NCBI GenBank assembly: GCA_900541145.1
Contig: UQIH01000028.1
Span: forward strand, 1 to 23,206
Length of the DNA: 23,206 nucleotides
Source of the DNA: an uncultured Collinsella sp.
GTDB taxonomy: Bacteria; Actinomycetota; Coriobacteriia; Coriobacteriales; Coriobacteriaceae
Reading direction: 5' to 3'
The position numbers and the translations under genes were made by a program. The notes under the pieces are model-generated. The model was not told the origin of the DNA and did no database searches. It saw only the letters and a list, made by a program, of their open reading frames with translations. Of the stretch, positions 13,938 through 23,128 are shown one piece after another. Numbering within the stretch: position 1 is the stretch's first letter; every line of letters begins with the position of its first letter.

Positions 13938-14963
13938 ATGGCACAGAGCGCGAACATGGATGCGTCGGAGCTTGCACGCGATATCGCGGCCGGCCTGGCA
14001 TCGGCAACGACGGCAACGGAGCGTGCGGCACTGGTGCCCGCAGAGCTCGTCGAGGCCATTCAGCAACTAAAAACCCAACGTGACGCGGTGATCCTGGCGC
14101 ACTATTACGTGGCGCCCGAGGTGCAGGCCGTGGCTGATTACGTCGGCGACAGCTTCTACCTGGCCAAGCTCGCCAAGAGCCTGCCGCAGCAGACCATCGT
14201 GTTGTGCGGCGTGGAGTTTATGGGCGAGAGCGCCAAGCTGCTCAACCCCACCAAGACCGTGCTGCTGCCCGAACCGGGCGCGGACTGCCCCATGGCGCAC
14301 ATGGTCAAGCGCGAGACGGTCGATGCGGCGCGCGCCGAGTACGGCGACGACCTTGCCGTGGTCTGCTACGTCAACTCGACGGTCGAGATCAAGAGCTGGA
14401 GCGACGTGTGCGTCACCAGTTCCAACGCCGTCAAGATCGTGTCCGAGCTGCCGCAGCAGCACGTCCTGTTCATCCCCGATCAAAACCTGGGCCGCTTTGT
14501 TGCCGAGCAGGTGCCGCAAAAGCACGTCATCCTCAACAATGGCTACTGCCCGCGCCATCACATCATCACCGTCGAGCAGATCGTTGACGCGCAGGAAGCG
14601 CATCCCGACGCGCTCGTGCTGGCGCACCCCGAGTGCAAGGCCGATGTCCTTGCCGAGGCCGACTACATCGGCTCCACCGCCGGCATCATCAAGTATGCCG
14701 AGGAGTCGGACGCGAGCGAGTTCATCATCGTGACGGTCCGCGGCGTGCTCTACGAGCTCGAGCGCCGCTGCGAGGGCACCGGCAAAAAGTTCTACTTCCC
14801 CGCGGTGCAGCCCACCTGCGTCAACATGGATCTCATCACGCTCGAAAAGCTCGTGCGATGCCTGGAGACGGGCGAGGGCGAGGTGCAGATCGGCGTGTCG
14901 GACGAGGCTGCCGAACAGGCCAAGCTCACACTCGACCGCATGCTCGAGTACGCGGCGCGCTAA
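13938..14963 (+). CDS. nadA: Quinolinate synthase NadA
   Basis: A 341-aa [4Fe-4S] enzyme that condenses iminoaspartate with dihydroxyacetone phosphate to quinolinate, in de novo NAD synthesis. The three cluster cysteines fit the family: Cys90 (IVLCGVEFMGE), Cys233 (LAHPECKAD) and Cys294 (QPTCVNMD). Other hallmarks are ILAHYYVAPEVQAVADYVGDS near the N-terminus and NNGYCPRHH. The ATG at 13938 lies 5 nt after AGAGGGG; a TTG directly before it is a possible alternative. First gene of the nad operon. Confidence 0.97.
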   Translation: MAQSANMDASELARDIAAGLASATTATERAALVPAELVEAIQQLKTQRDAVILAHYYVAPEVQAVADYVGDSFYLAKLAKSLPQQTIVLCGVEFMGESAKLLNPTKTVLLPEPGADCPMAHMVKRETVDAARAEYGDDLAVVCYVNSTVEIKSWSDVCVTSSNAVKIVSELPQQHVLFIPDQNLGRFVAEQVPQKHVILNNGYCPRHHIITVEQIVDAQEAHPDALVLAHPECKADVLAEADYIGSTAGIIKYAEESDASEFIIVTVRGVLYELERRCEGTGKKFYFPAVQPTCVNMDLITLEKLVRCLETGEGEVQIGVSDEAAEQAKLTLDRMLEYAAR

Positions 14964-14967
14964 AACG

Positions 14968-15000
14968 ATGTGACATGAGGGGCAGTCCCTTATGCCACAT
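14968..15000. repeat. Hairpin repeat inside the nad operon
   Basis: ATGTGACATGAGGG (14968-14981), loop GCAGT, CCCTTATGCCACAT (14987-15000): 14-bp arms with two mismatches that would be G-U or A-C in RNA. It fills the gap between the nadA stop and the nadB ribosome-binding site. There is no U-tract, so it is more likely a mobile hairpin repeat or mRNA-stability element than a terminator. Confidence 0.75.
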
Positions 15001-15019
15001 TACAAGGGAGAGGATTCCT

Positions 15020-16396
15020 ATGGAAACCAAACAATACCCCGACATGGAGTGCGACGTCGTCATTGCCGGTTGCGGCGTGGCGGGCTTGTACGCGGCCCTT
15101 AATCTGCCGACGAGCACGCGAGTGATCATGCTCTCCAAGGGCGCTGTCGACGAGTGCGACTCGATGCTCGCGCAGGGCGGCATCTGCGTGCTGCCCGAGG
15201 GCTCGGACTACGATGCCTTCTTTGAGGACACCATGCACGCCGGCCATTACGAGAACCGCCGCGAGAGCGTTGACATCATGATCCGCTCGAGCCGCTCGGT
15301 CATCAATGACCTGCTGGCCATGGGCGTTGACTTTGAGCGAAAGGCCGACGGCAGCCTCGACTTTACCCGCGAGGGCGCGCACAGCCGTCCGCGCATTGCC
15401 TTCCATGCCGATATCACCGGCAAGGAGATTACGACCAAGCTGCTCCAGGCCGTTCGCAAGCTGGATAACGTGCAGATTTTGGAGCACGTGGCCATGACCG
15501 ACATCCTGACGGCCGTGCGCGATGGGGCCACGGTGTGTGCCGGTGTCGTCGTCGTTTCCGTGGACGAGGACAACTCGGTTCGTCCCGCCGACGAACTGGC
15601 AAATGCCGCCGAGGGCGTGCATGCCGGCGAGCCGTTTAAGATCCATGCCCGCCACACGCTGTGGGCGACGGGCGGCATCGGTGGCGTATACGACCACTCG
15701 ACCAACTACCCGCAGCTCACGGGTGACGCCTGCTACATCGCTCAGGAGCATGGCATTAAGATGGAGCACCTGGACTACGTGCAGATTCACCCCACGGGAC
15801 TGTTCTCGCCGCAGCCGGGCCGCACCTTCCTGATCAGCGAGAGCTGCCGCGGCGAGGGCGCAATTTTGCTCAACGCCGCCGGCGAGCGCTTTACCGACGA
15901 GCTTCAGCCGCGCGACGTGGTCGCCGCCGCTATTCGCGAGCAGATGAAGCAGGACGGCACCGAGCACGAGTGGCTGAGCTTTGCCCCCGTCGAGCGCGAT
16001 GTGGTGACCGGGCACTTTGCCAATATCCGCGCGCGCTGCCTGGAGGACGGCCGCGACATCTTGGACGAGCCCATCCCCGTTACGCCCACGCAGCACTACT
16101 TTATGGGCGGCGTATGGGTCGACAAGGACGGCCGCACCTCGATGCCCGAGCTCTACGCAGCCGGTGAGACGGCCTGCAATGGCGTGCACGGCAAGAATCG
16201 CCTTGCATCAAACAGCCTGCTCGAGGCGCTGGTCTGGGGTCGTCGCGCCGCGTGGTACATGCGCACCGGCGAGTCGCTCGCAGTGGAGCAGGCGGGCGAT
16301 CCCGCGCTCGATGGCCGTCATCGCGCCCTAAGCGCAGACGCCCTGGCAATCGATGATTTGGCCCGTGCCGCCGGCACGCAGGCCGTGGAGGAGTAG
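15020..16396 (+). CDS. nadB: L-aspartate oxidase NadB (short form)
   Basis: A 458-aa flavoprotein that oxidises L-aspartate to iminoaspartate for NadA. The N-terminal FAD fold is CDVVIAGCGVAGLYAALNL; other family segments are MLAQGGICV, GAHSRPRIAFHADITGKEI, LWATGGIGGVYDHSTNYPQLTGD, VQIHPTGLF and the C-terminal FAD-contact stretch NRLASNSLLEALVWGRRAA. It stops soon after this stretch, so the C-terminal helical domain of E. coli NadB (540 aa) is largely missing. In this oxygen-poor setting fumarate may be the electron acceptor (inference). ATG 15020 follows AAGGGAGAGGATTCCT. Confidence 0.95.
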   Translation: METKQYPDMECDVVIAGCGVAGLYAALNLPTSTRVIMLSKGAVDECDSMLAQGGICVLPEGSDYDAFFEDTMHAGHYENRRESVDIMIRSSRSVINDLLAMGVDFERKADGSLDFTREGAHSRPRIAFHADITGKEITTKLLQAVRKLDNVQILEHVAMTDILTAVRDGATVCAGVVVVSVDEDNSVRPADELANAAEGVHAGEPFKIHARHTLWATGGIGGVYDHSTNYPQLTGDACYIAQEHGIKMEHLDYVQIHPTGLFSPQPGRTFLISESCRGEGAILLNAAGERFTDELQPRDVVAAAIREQMKQDGTEHEWLSFAPVERDVVTGHFANIRARCLEDGRDILDEPIPVTPTQHYFMGGVWVDKDGRTSMPELYAAGETACNGVHGKNRLASNSLLEALVWGRRAAWYMRTGESLAVEQAGDPALDGRHRALSADALAIDDLARAAGTQAVEE

Positions 16397-16399
16397 ACC

Positions 16400-17260
16400 A
16401 TGAATCCCATTACCATGAAGCTCGTCGTCGATGATCTGATTCTGCAGGCTCTGCGCGAGGACATTACGTTTGAGGACGTGAGCACGGCGAGCGTGTGCCC
16501 CACGGCGCGTCCCGCTACGGTGGAGCTTATCGCCAAGGCCGATGGCATCATCGCGGGCTTGGATGTGTTCGCTCGCACCTTTGAGCTGCTGGATTCGCAG
16601 AGCTCGGTGCTGTTTGATGTTGCCGACGGCGACGAGGTGCACGCCGGCGACCACGTGGGCCAGGTGCGCGGCGATGCACGCGTACTGCTTTCGGGAGAGC
16701 GCGTGGCGCTCAACTACCTGCAGCGTATGAGCGGTATCGCTACCTATACACACCAGATGGCCGCGGCGCTCGAGGGCACCAAAACCGTGCTCGTCGATAC
16801 GCGCAAGACCACGCCGGGCATGCGCGTCTTCGAGAAGGCCGCGGTCGAGATCGGGGGCGGCAGCAACCACCGTTACAACCTGTCGACGGCCGTCATGCTC
16901 AAGGACAACCACATCGATGCCGCCGGCGGCGTGACGCGTGCGATCGAGATGGCGCGCGCCCATGCGTCGTTTACCACGACGGTCGAGATTGAGTGCGAGA
17001 ACTTGGACATGGTGCGCGAGGCCGTGGAGGCCGGCGCCGACATCATCATGTTCGACAACATGACCCATGACGACATGACCGCCGCGATTGAGCTTATCGC
17101 CGGTCGCGCCAAGACCGAGTGCTCGGGCAACGTGGACGCCAGCAATATCCGCGCGCTCGCCGACCTGGGCGTTGACTTTATTAGCTCGGGCGCGCTGACA
17201 CACTCTGCCCCGATCCTCGACCTCTCACTTAAGCACCTGCGTCTGCTGGACGGTAAATAA
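16400..17260 (+). CDS. nadC: Nicotinate-nucleotide pyrophosphorylase NadC
   Basis: A 286-aa quinolinate phosphoribosyltransferase, turning quinolinate and PRPP into nicotinate mononucleotide and CO2. Hallmarks: ALREDITFEDVST at the N-terminus, ALNYLQRMSGIAT, LVDTRKTTPGMRVFEKAAV, GGGSNHRYNLSTAVMLKDNHI, VEIECENLDMVREA, and IIMFDNM. The ATG follows the nadB stop by 3 bp, with its GGAGGAG inside the nadB 3' end; its own stop overlaps the niaR start. Confidence 0.97.
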   Translation: MNPITMKLVVDDLILQALREDITFEDVSTASVCPTARPATVELIAKADGIIAGLDVFARTFELLDSQSSVLFDVADGDEVHAGDHVGQVRGDARVLLSGERVALNYLQRMSGIATYTHQMAAALEGTKTVLVDTRKTTPGMRVFEKAAVEIGGGSNHRYNLSTAVMLKDNHIDAAGGVTRAIEMARAHASFTTTVEIECENLDMVREAVEAGADIIMFDNMTHDDMTAAIELIAGRAKTECSGNVDASNIRALADLGVDFISSGALTHSAPILDLSLKHLRLLDGK

Positions 17261-17805
17261 TGAACGCCCGCGAGCGTCGCCGTGCCATCATGGACGTGCT
17301 CGAGGTGGCCAAGGAGCCCGTTTCGGGCAGCGCACTTGCCCGCGAGGTTGGCGTGAGCCGTCAGATCGTGGTTCAGGATATTGCCCTGCTGCGTGCCGAT
17401 GGGCACGATGTCGTGGCCACCAACCGTGGTTATGTGCTGCAGGAGGCCCCCAGCAGCCCCGCCGTGCCCACGCGCTTGGTCAAGGTTCGCCACAGCGTGG
17501 AGCAGGCAGGCGATGAGCTCACGAGTATCGTCGACGCCGGAGGCGCCGTGCTCAACGTGATCGTCAACCATCGCGTGTACGGCAAGATTACGGCCGACCT
17601 GGACATCCGCAACCGGCGCGATATCGAGCGCTATCTGCACGACATCGCCAGCGGCAAGAGCTTCCCGCTGCTGACGGTGACCAGCGGCTATCACTTCCAT
17701 CGCATTGCGGCGGAGGACGAACAGACCCTCGACGAAATCGAGGCGATGCTCAAGGAGAAGGGCTACCTTGCCGATTTAATGCCCTACGAGGATGATTTGT
17801 CCTAG
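17260..17805 (+). CDS. niaR: Niacin-responsive transcriptional repressor NiaR (HTH + 3H domain)
   Basis: A 181-aa repressor. The N-terminal winged HTH (5-60; SGSALAREVGVSRQIVVQDIALLR) is followed by a 3H ligand domain (about 72-175) whose signature histidines are visible: His78 in VRHSVEQ, His104 in VNHRVYG, and His145/147 in TSGYHFHRIA. NiaR proteins bind nicotinic acid with a metal held by these histidines and repress NAD synthesis and niacin uptake. The start codon shares one base with the nadC stop (TAATG). Its position as last gene of nadABC and the palindrome at 13853-13896 point to autoregulation. Confidence 0.94.
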   Translation: MNARERRRAIMDVLEVAKEPVSGSALAREVGVSRQIVVQDIALLRADGHDVVATNRGYVLQEAPSSPAVPTRLVKVRHSVEQAGDELTSIVDAGGAVLNVIVNHRVYGKITADLDIRNRRDIERYLHDIASGKSFPLLTVTSGYHFHRIAAEDEQTLDEIEAMLKEKGYLADLMPYEDDLS

Positions 17806-17823
17806 CCCGACACCGTCTTTATA

Positions 17824-17890
17824 AGTTGCGGTGAAATAGTTCCTACAATCGGCACCTAAGCAATGAGCCAGGAACTATTCCACCGCAACT
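17824..17890. repeat. Large hairpin repeat after niaR
   Basis: Arms 17824-17844 and 17870-17890 (21 bp) pair with one mismatch; left arm starts AGTTGCGGTGAAATAGTTCC; loop 25 nt. It sits 18 bp after the niaR stop and just before the true terminator. No U-tract, so it reads as a dispersed hairpin element. Confidence 0.8.
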
Positions 17891-17902
17891 GCCCACATAT
17901 GC

Positions 17903-17942
17903 AAAAGGAGGTCTCCGCGGCGATGCGGAGGCCTCCTTTTTT
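17903..17942. terminator. Bidirectional terminator between niaR and ferredoxin
   Basis: AAAA, then GGAGGTCTCCGC (17907-17918), loop GGCGAT, GCGGAGGCCTCC (17925-17936), TTTTTT (17937-17942). Strong 12-bp stem with one G-U pair and U-tracts in both directions; it separates convergent transcripts. Confidence 0.92.
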
Positions 17943-17981
17943 GTGCACGGTGTACTTTTGAGCGTGCAAGTGGGGGAGTTG

Positions 17982-18167
17982 TTACTCCTCGACGATCTCG
18001 GTGATCGCGCCGGCGGGGCAAGCGTCCTGGCAAGCGCCACAGGCGACGCAGGAGTCCTCGTCAGCGACGGTAGCGACGTCCTGGAGCTCCAGAACACCAG
18101 CGGGGCAGGAGTCGACGCAAACGCCACAAGCGATGCACTCGTCGGCATCAATTACGGGATGAGCCAT
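17982..18167 (-). CDS. 2[4Fe-4S] ferredoxin
   Basis: A 61-aa clostridial-type electron carrier with two C-x2-C-x2-C-x3-C-P motifs: Cys11/14/17/21 (CIACGVCVDSCP) and Cys40/43/46/50 (CVACGACQDACP). Length and symmetry are typical; it would serve low-potential redox enzymes such as hydrogenases or pyruvate:ferredoxin oxidoreductase. The ATG at 18167 follows AGAGAGGAAACTACC. Monocistronic, with its own promoter and terminator. Confidence 0.96.
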   Translation of the reverse strand: MAHPVIDADECIACGVCVDSCPAGVLELQDVATVADEDSCVACGACQDACPAGAITEIVEE

Positions 18168-18228
18168 GGTAGTTTCCTCTCTGTTGACCGACGCTACAGG
18201 CGATGCGCGCCGGTTTGATTCGGGCAAA

Positions 18229-18256
18229 AACATACCACGGGAGCGACCGTTTGCAA
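18229..18256 (-). promoter_or_regulatory. Probable ferredoxin promoter
   Basis: On the minus strand TTGCAA (18256-18251), 16-nt spacer, TATGTT (18234-18229); 62 bp upstream of the ferredoxin ATG. Each box matches 4 of 6. The stretch from here to 18390 holds nothing else I recognise. Confidence 0.45.
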
Positions 18257-18390
18257 TACCCTCTGACCGGCATCTTCATACCGTTCGCCGAGTATGCCAA
18301 GGTTTACTAAAAAATGCGCAGGTGGGGCCGTTGAGCTGCGCAAATGTTAGCTAAAGGTGACTTGAAATATAGGGCGATTGAGCGTGCTTG

Positions 18391-18562
18391 CGGAAACCGC
18401 ATCCCATTATTTTGTCGAAAAACGGGTTGCAGTTTCCGGTTAGGCCCGCTAGCGGAAAATGCGAGCCGGTATCAGCTCCCAAAACGGGATACGGTTTCCG
18501 GTTGAGCCTTCAGACGGAAACTGCGACCCGGAATCCACGCTCAAACCGGGATGAGCTTTCCG
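18391..18562. repeat. Three tandem 48-bp hairpin units with exact 62-bp period
   Basis: Units at 18391-18438, 18453-18500 and 18515-18562 are each 48 bp, start CGGAAA and end TTTCCG, with a pyrimidine-rich left segment (such as GCATCCC, GCGACCC) facing a purine-rich right segment (AACGGG, ACGGGAT, CCGGGAT). Spacers are 14 bp each, both starting GTT (GTTAGGCCCGCTAG, GTTGAGCCTTCAGA). The units have diverged inside but the length and period are exact. Too few, too long and too self-complementary for a CRISPR array. Function unknown. Confidence 0.8.
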
Positions 18563-18825
18563 CAAGACGGCCCCCAGGCACCCCCGGACTCAAGCCTCAG
18601 CCATCTCTACATAGATCTCGATAGATTTGCCGAGAACTCAAACAGTGCGTCTACCTGCGTATTTGCGAACCTAAACTCTCGGCAATAAGAAATCTTATAT
18701 GAATTGACTTAGATTTTGTATATTCCGGCCCATAAGGGGATACACTACATCCTGAAAGACAAGCCGAAACACCGCTCGGCAGACCGCCGAGTCGGTGCAA
18801 ACGCACAAGAGAGAGGGAATTTCTA
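18563..18825 (+). promoter_or_regulatory. dnaK upstream region
   Basis: Gene-free and AT-rich near 18670-18725. No canonical HspR site (CTTGAGT-N7-ACTCAAG) is seen, only half-sites ACTCAAG (18588-18594) and ACTCAA (18636-18641). A small inverted repeat, AAATCT (18690-18695) with AGATTT (18711-18716), brackets TTGACT (18704-18709). -10-like boxes TATATT (18719-18724) and TACACT (18741-18746) are present, but no pair has good spacing, so the promoter is not fixed. Confidence 0.4.
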
Positions 18826-20718
<1,893 letters not shown>

Positions 20719-20720
20719 TC

Positions 20721-21563
20721 ATGTCCGCCCGTAAAGCTCGCACGGAGGCGGCCGCCGTTGGTGCCGCCCCCGTTGACTCTGAGGAGAAGGACGTGAAGAT
20801 TCCCGTAGAGGCCGCAGACGTTACCGAGGCCAACGAGGCCCCGGCCGCCGAGGCTGCCGAGAACCAAGTAGAGGATTCCAACAAGGAGGCGACGATGACC
20901 GAGGACGAGATGGTGGAAGCCGCTATCCGCGCCGGTGAGGAAGCCGCCGACAACGACTTTAAGCTTAAGTTCGAGCAGGCTCAGAAGGAGCTTACCGACG
21001 TGCGCAACGAGCTTGATGCTGCGGCAGAGGCTCAGAAGGCCGCCGAGGACAAGGCAAAGGACGCCACCGAGCGCACCGCCCGTCTGCAGGCCGACTGGGA
21101 GAACTTCCGTCGCCGCACCGCAAACGAGCGCATCGCCGAGCGCGAGCGCGCGACCGAGAAGCTCGTCACCGCGCTGCTGCCGGTGGTCGACGATATCGAG
21201 CGTGCGATCGACCATGCCCGCAGCCAGGAGCTTGCCGACGACTTTAAGCAGTTCGTCGACGGCGTCGACGCGGTGCATGCCAAGCTGCTCGATGTGTTTG
21301 CGCACGAGGGCGTTGAGCCCATCGACCCCAAGGGCGAGGCGTTCGATCCGCTCGAGCACCAGGCCGTGGGTCGCGTCGAGGACGCGTCGCAGTACGACGA
21401 GACCGTCAACGACGTGTACCAGAAGGGCTACCGCATGGCGGATCGCATCCTGCGTTCCGCGATGGTGACGGTGACCTACGGCGGCGAGAAACGCCCCGCA
21501 CCGGAGCCCGAAGCGGCGCCCGAGGATGCTGCGGCCGATACGGCCGAGAGCACCGAGGAGTAA
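20721..21563 (+). CDS. grpE: Nucleotide exchange factor GrpE
   Basis: A 280-aa GrpE, which releases ADP from DnaK. The long coiled-coil helix (about 78-150) includes ARLQADWENFRRRTANER; the C-terminal beta domain has GVEPIDPKGEAFDPLEHQAVGRV and VYQKGYRMADRILRSAMVTV. The first 58 residues are an Ala/Glu-rich tail beyond the usual 180-220 aa. An internal ATG at 20895 has a near-perfect AAGGAGG five bases upstream and would give a 222-aa protein of normal size; the 20721 start has only a weak GAGGAC inside the dnaK end. I give the longer form because the reading frame begins 2 bp after the dnaK stop, but both starts are plausible. Confidence 0.93.
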   Translation: MSARKARTEAAAVGAAPVDSEEKDVKIPVEAADVTEANEAPAAEAAENQVEDSNKEATMTEDEMVEAAIRAGEEAADNDFKLKFEQAQKELTDVRNELDAAAEAQKAAEDKAKDATERTARLQADWENFRRRTANERIAERERATEKLVTALLPVVDDIERAIDHARSQELADDFKQFVDGVDAVHAKLLDVFAHEGVEPIDPKGEAFDPLEHQAVGRVEDASQYDETVNDVYQKGYRMADRILRSAMVTVTYGGEKRPAPEPEAAPEDAAADTAESTEE

Positions 21564-21568
21564 TTGAG

Positions 21569-21600
21569 AAGGGCCCCGGGGCAACACCCGGGGCCCTTTC
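21569..21600 (+). terminator. Intra-operon hairpin between grpE and dnaJ
   Basis: AAGGGCCCCGGG (21569-21580), loop GCAACA, perfect complement at 21587-21598, then TTC. A very stable 12-bp stem with only a short U-run, six bases after the grpE stop. It may act as a partial terminator or as an mRNA-end protector that lowers dnaJ-hspR output against dnaK-grpE. Confidence 0.65.
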
Positions 21601-21670
21601 TGGCCTAGTGCCATATGAAAGCATGAGCCGCCGCCCGCTGGGCGGCGGATGAAACAGGAGAGGAGCTACG

Positions 21671-22636
21671 ATGGCTGCAGGCAAAACCTTCTATGACATC
21701 CTGGGCGTATCCAAGAGCGCCTCCGACAAAGAGATCAAGAGTGCGTTTCGCAAGCTCGCGCAAAAATATCACCCCGATGCCGGCGGCGACGAGGCCAAGT
21801 TCAAGGAGATCAGCGAGGCCTACGAGACGCTTTCGGACGAGAAGAAGCGCAAAGAGTACGACCAGATGCTCATGTTTGGCGGCATGCCGGGCGCGGGCGG
21901 CGCGTATGGCGGAGGCTACGGTGCCGGCGCGGGTGCCAGCGGCTGGGGCGACATCTTCGACAGCATCTTTAGCGGCAACGGCGCCTGGGGCAGCGATTGG
22001 GGCTCGGGCTTTGCCGGGGCTGCGGGCGCTGCCGGTGCCGGCGCGGGTCGCAGCCGCGCTCGCAAGGGCGGCGACCTGTCGCTGACCGTTGATGTGACGG
22101 CCGAGGACGCGTTTCGCGGCGTGACGCACAAGGTCACTTACCGTATTCCCTCGACGGGCGAGCAGCAGACCATTACGGTCTCGGTCCCCGCGGGCGCGGT
22201 CGACGGCGGCAAGCTGCGCTACAAGCGTCGCGGCGAGTATGGCGTTGCCGGCGGCGAGCGCGGCGACCTGGTCGTGACCACGCACGTGGAGGAGCATCCG
22301 CTGTTTAAGCGTAAAGGTGCCGACGTGACCATGGAGGTACCGGTCTCGGTCTATGAGGCGGCGCTCGGCTGCACGGTGGACGTGCCGACGCCCGGCGGTG
22401 CGACGGTTCGTCTGAAGGTGCCCGCGGGTACCCAGACGGGCAAGAAGTTCCGCTTTAAGGAAATGGGGGCGCCCGACGTTAAGCACCGTGGCCGCACAGG
22501 CGCGCTGCTCGTCGAGATCAAGGTGCAGGTCCCCACGAACCTATCCGATGACGAGCGCGATGCCATGACCAAGCTGCGCGAGACCGACACGCGCGACTAT
22601 CGCGAGAAGGTCAACCGTTACAAGGCGACGTACTAG
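21671..22636 (+). CDS. dnaJ: DnaJ-family co-chaperone lacking the zinc finger (type II, CbpA/DnaJ2-like)
   Basis: A 321-aa J-protein. The J domain (1-70) has YHPDAGG with His34-Pro35-Asp36, which triggers DnaK ATP hydrolysis. A long Gly/Ala-rich region (about 70-130) carries DIFDSIFSG. The two C-terminal substrate-binding domains follow (about 133-310; GGDLSLTVDVTAEDAFRG, VSVPAGAVDGGKLRYKRRGEYG, VPAGTQTGKKFRFKEMGAP). No C-x2-C-x-G-x-G repeats are present, so this is a type II protein. ATG 21671 follows AGGAGAGGAGCTACG. It precedes hspR as in other actinobacterial dnaK operons. Confidence 0.94.
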   Translation: MAAGKTFYDILGVSKSASDKEIKSAFRKLAQKYHPDAGGDEAKFKEISEAYETLSDEKKRKEYDQMLMFGGMPGAGGAYGGGYGAGAGASGWGDIFDSIFSGNGAWGSDWGSGFAGAAGAAGAGAGRSRARKGGDLSLTVDVTAEDAFRGVTHKVTYRIPSTGEQQTITVSVPAGAVDGGKLRYKRRGEYGVAGGERGDLVVTTHVEEHPLFKRKGADVTMEVPVSVYEAALGCTVDVPTPGGATVRLKVPAGTQTGKKFRFKEMGAPDVKHRGRTGALLVEIKVQVPTNLSDDERDAMTKLRETDTRDYREKVNRYKATY

Positions 22637-22708
22637 GGCGGTCGTGGCGCACGCCCGCTCCCGCGGGCTTATGATGGACGATAACGAGACGGAAAGGGGT
22701 CAGGTAGC

Positions 22709-23125
22709 ATGGCCGAGGACAATAGGAACAAACCGCTGTACATGATCAGCGTGGCGGCCGAGCTGACCGGCATGCATCCGCAGACTCTGCGCGTCTACGA
22801 GTCCAAAGGCTTGGTGAATCCCCAGCGCTCGGGCGGTAACACGCGTCTGTATTCGCGTGCCGATATCGAGCGCCTGGAACTCATCAACCAGCTGACCGAC
22901 GAGGGCATCAACCTTGCCGGCGTGGTGCGCATCCTCGATATGAAGGAGCGTGCCGAGGAGCGCGAACGCGAGAACGAGAAGCTCCGCGCCCGCGTACGCC
23001 AGCTCGAGGACGAGCTGCACGAGTACAAGATGCAAAAGAAGATCACCGCCCTGGCCCCGCGCGACGGCTCAGTTAACCCCGAGCAAGTCATGCGCAAGCT
23101 TTTGGGCGCCGGAGGGGATCTGTAG
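22709..23125 (+). CDS. hspR: MerR-family heat-shock repressor HspR
   Basis: A 138-aa repressor. The MerR-type winged HTH is at about 9-78 (YMISVAAELTGMHPQTLRVYESKGLVNPQRSGGNTRLYSRADIERL read in parts), followed by a charged coiled coil (78-112, KERAEERERENEKLRARVRQ). In Streptomyces and relatives HspR binds HAIR sites with DnaK as co-repressor and shuts its own dnaK operon; that feedback is expected here. The ATG at 22709 follows GGAAAGGGG and AGG. The 72-bp gap after dnaJ holds only a small GCCCGC-TCCC-GCGGGC hairpin (22653-22668). Confidence 0.95.
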   Translation: MAEDNRNKPLYMISVAAELTGMHPQTLRVYESKGLVNPQRSGGNTRLYSRADIERLELINQLTDEGINLAGVVRILDMKERAEERERENEKLRARVRQLEDELHEYKMQKKITALAPRDGSVNPEQVMRKLLGAGGDL

Positions 23126-23128
23126 GTT

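Noticed and set aside
14990..16189. 399-aa open frame on the minus strand opposite nadB
   Set aside because: Shadow of nadB; no domain and no ribosome-binding site.
18391..18562. CRISPR array
   Set aside because: Only three diverged, self-complementary 48-bp units with 14-bp spacers, and no cas genes; spacers are too short.
18704..18724. dnaK promoter formed by TTGACT and TATATT
   Set aside because: Only 9 nt lie between the two boxes; they cannot act together as -35 and -10.
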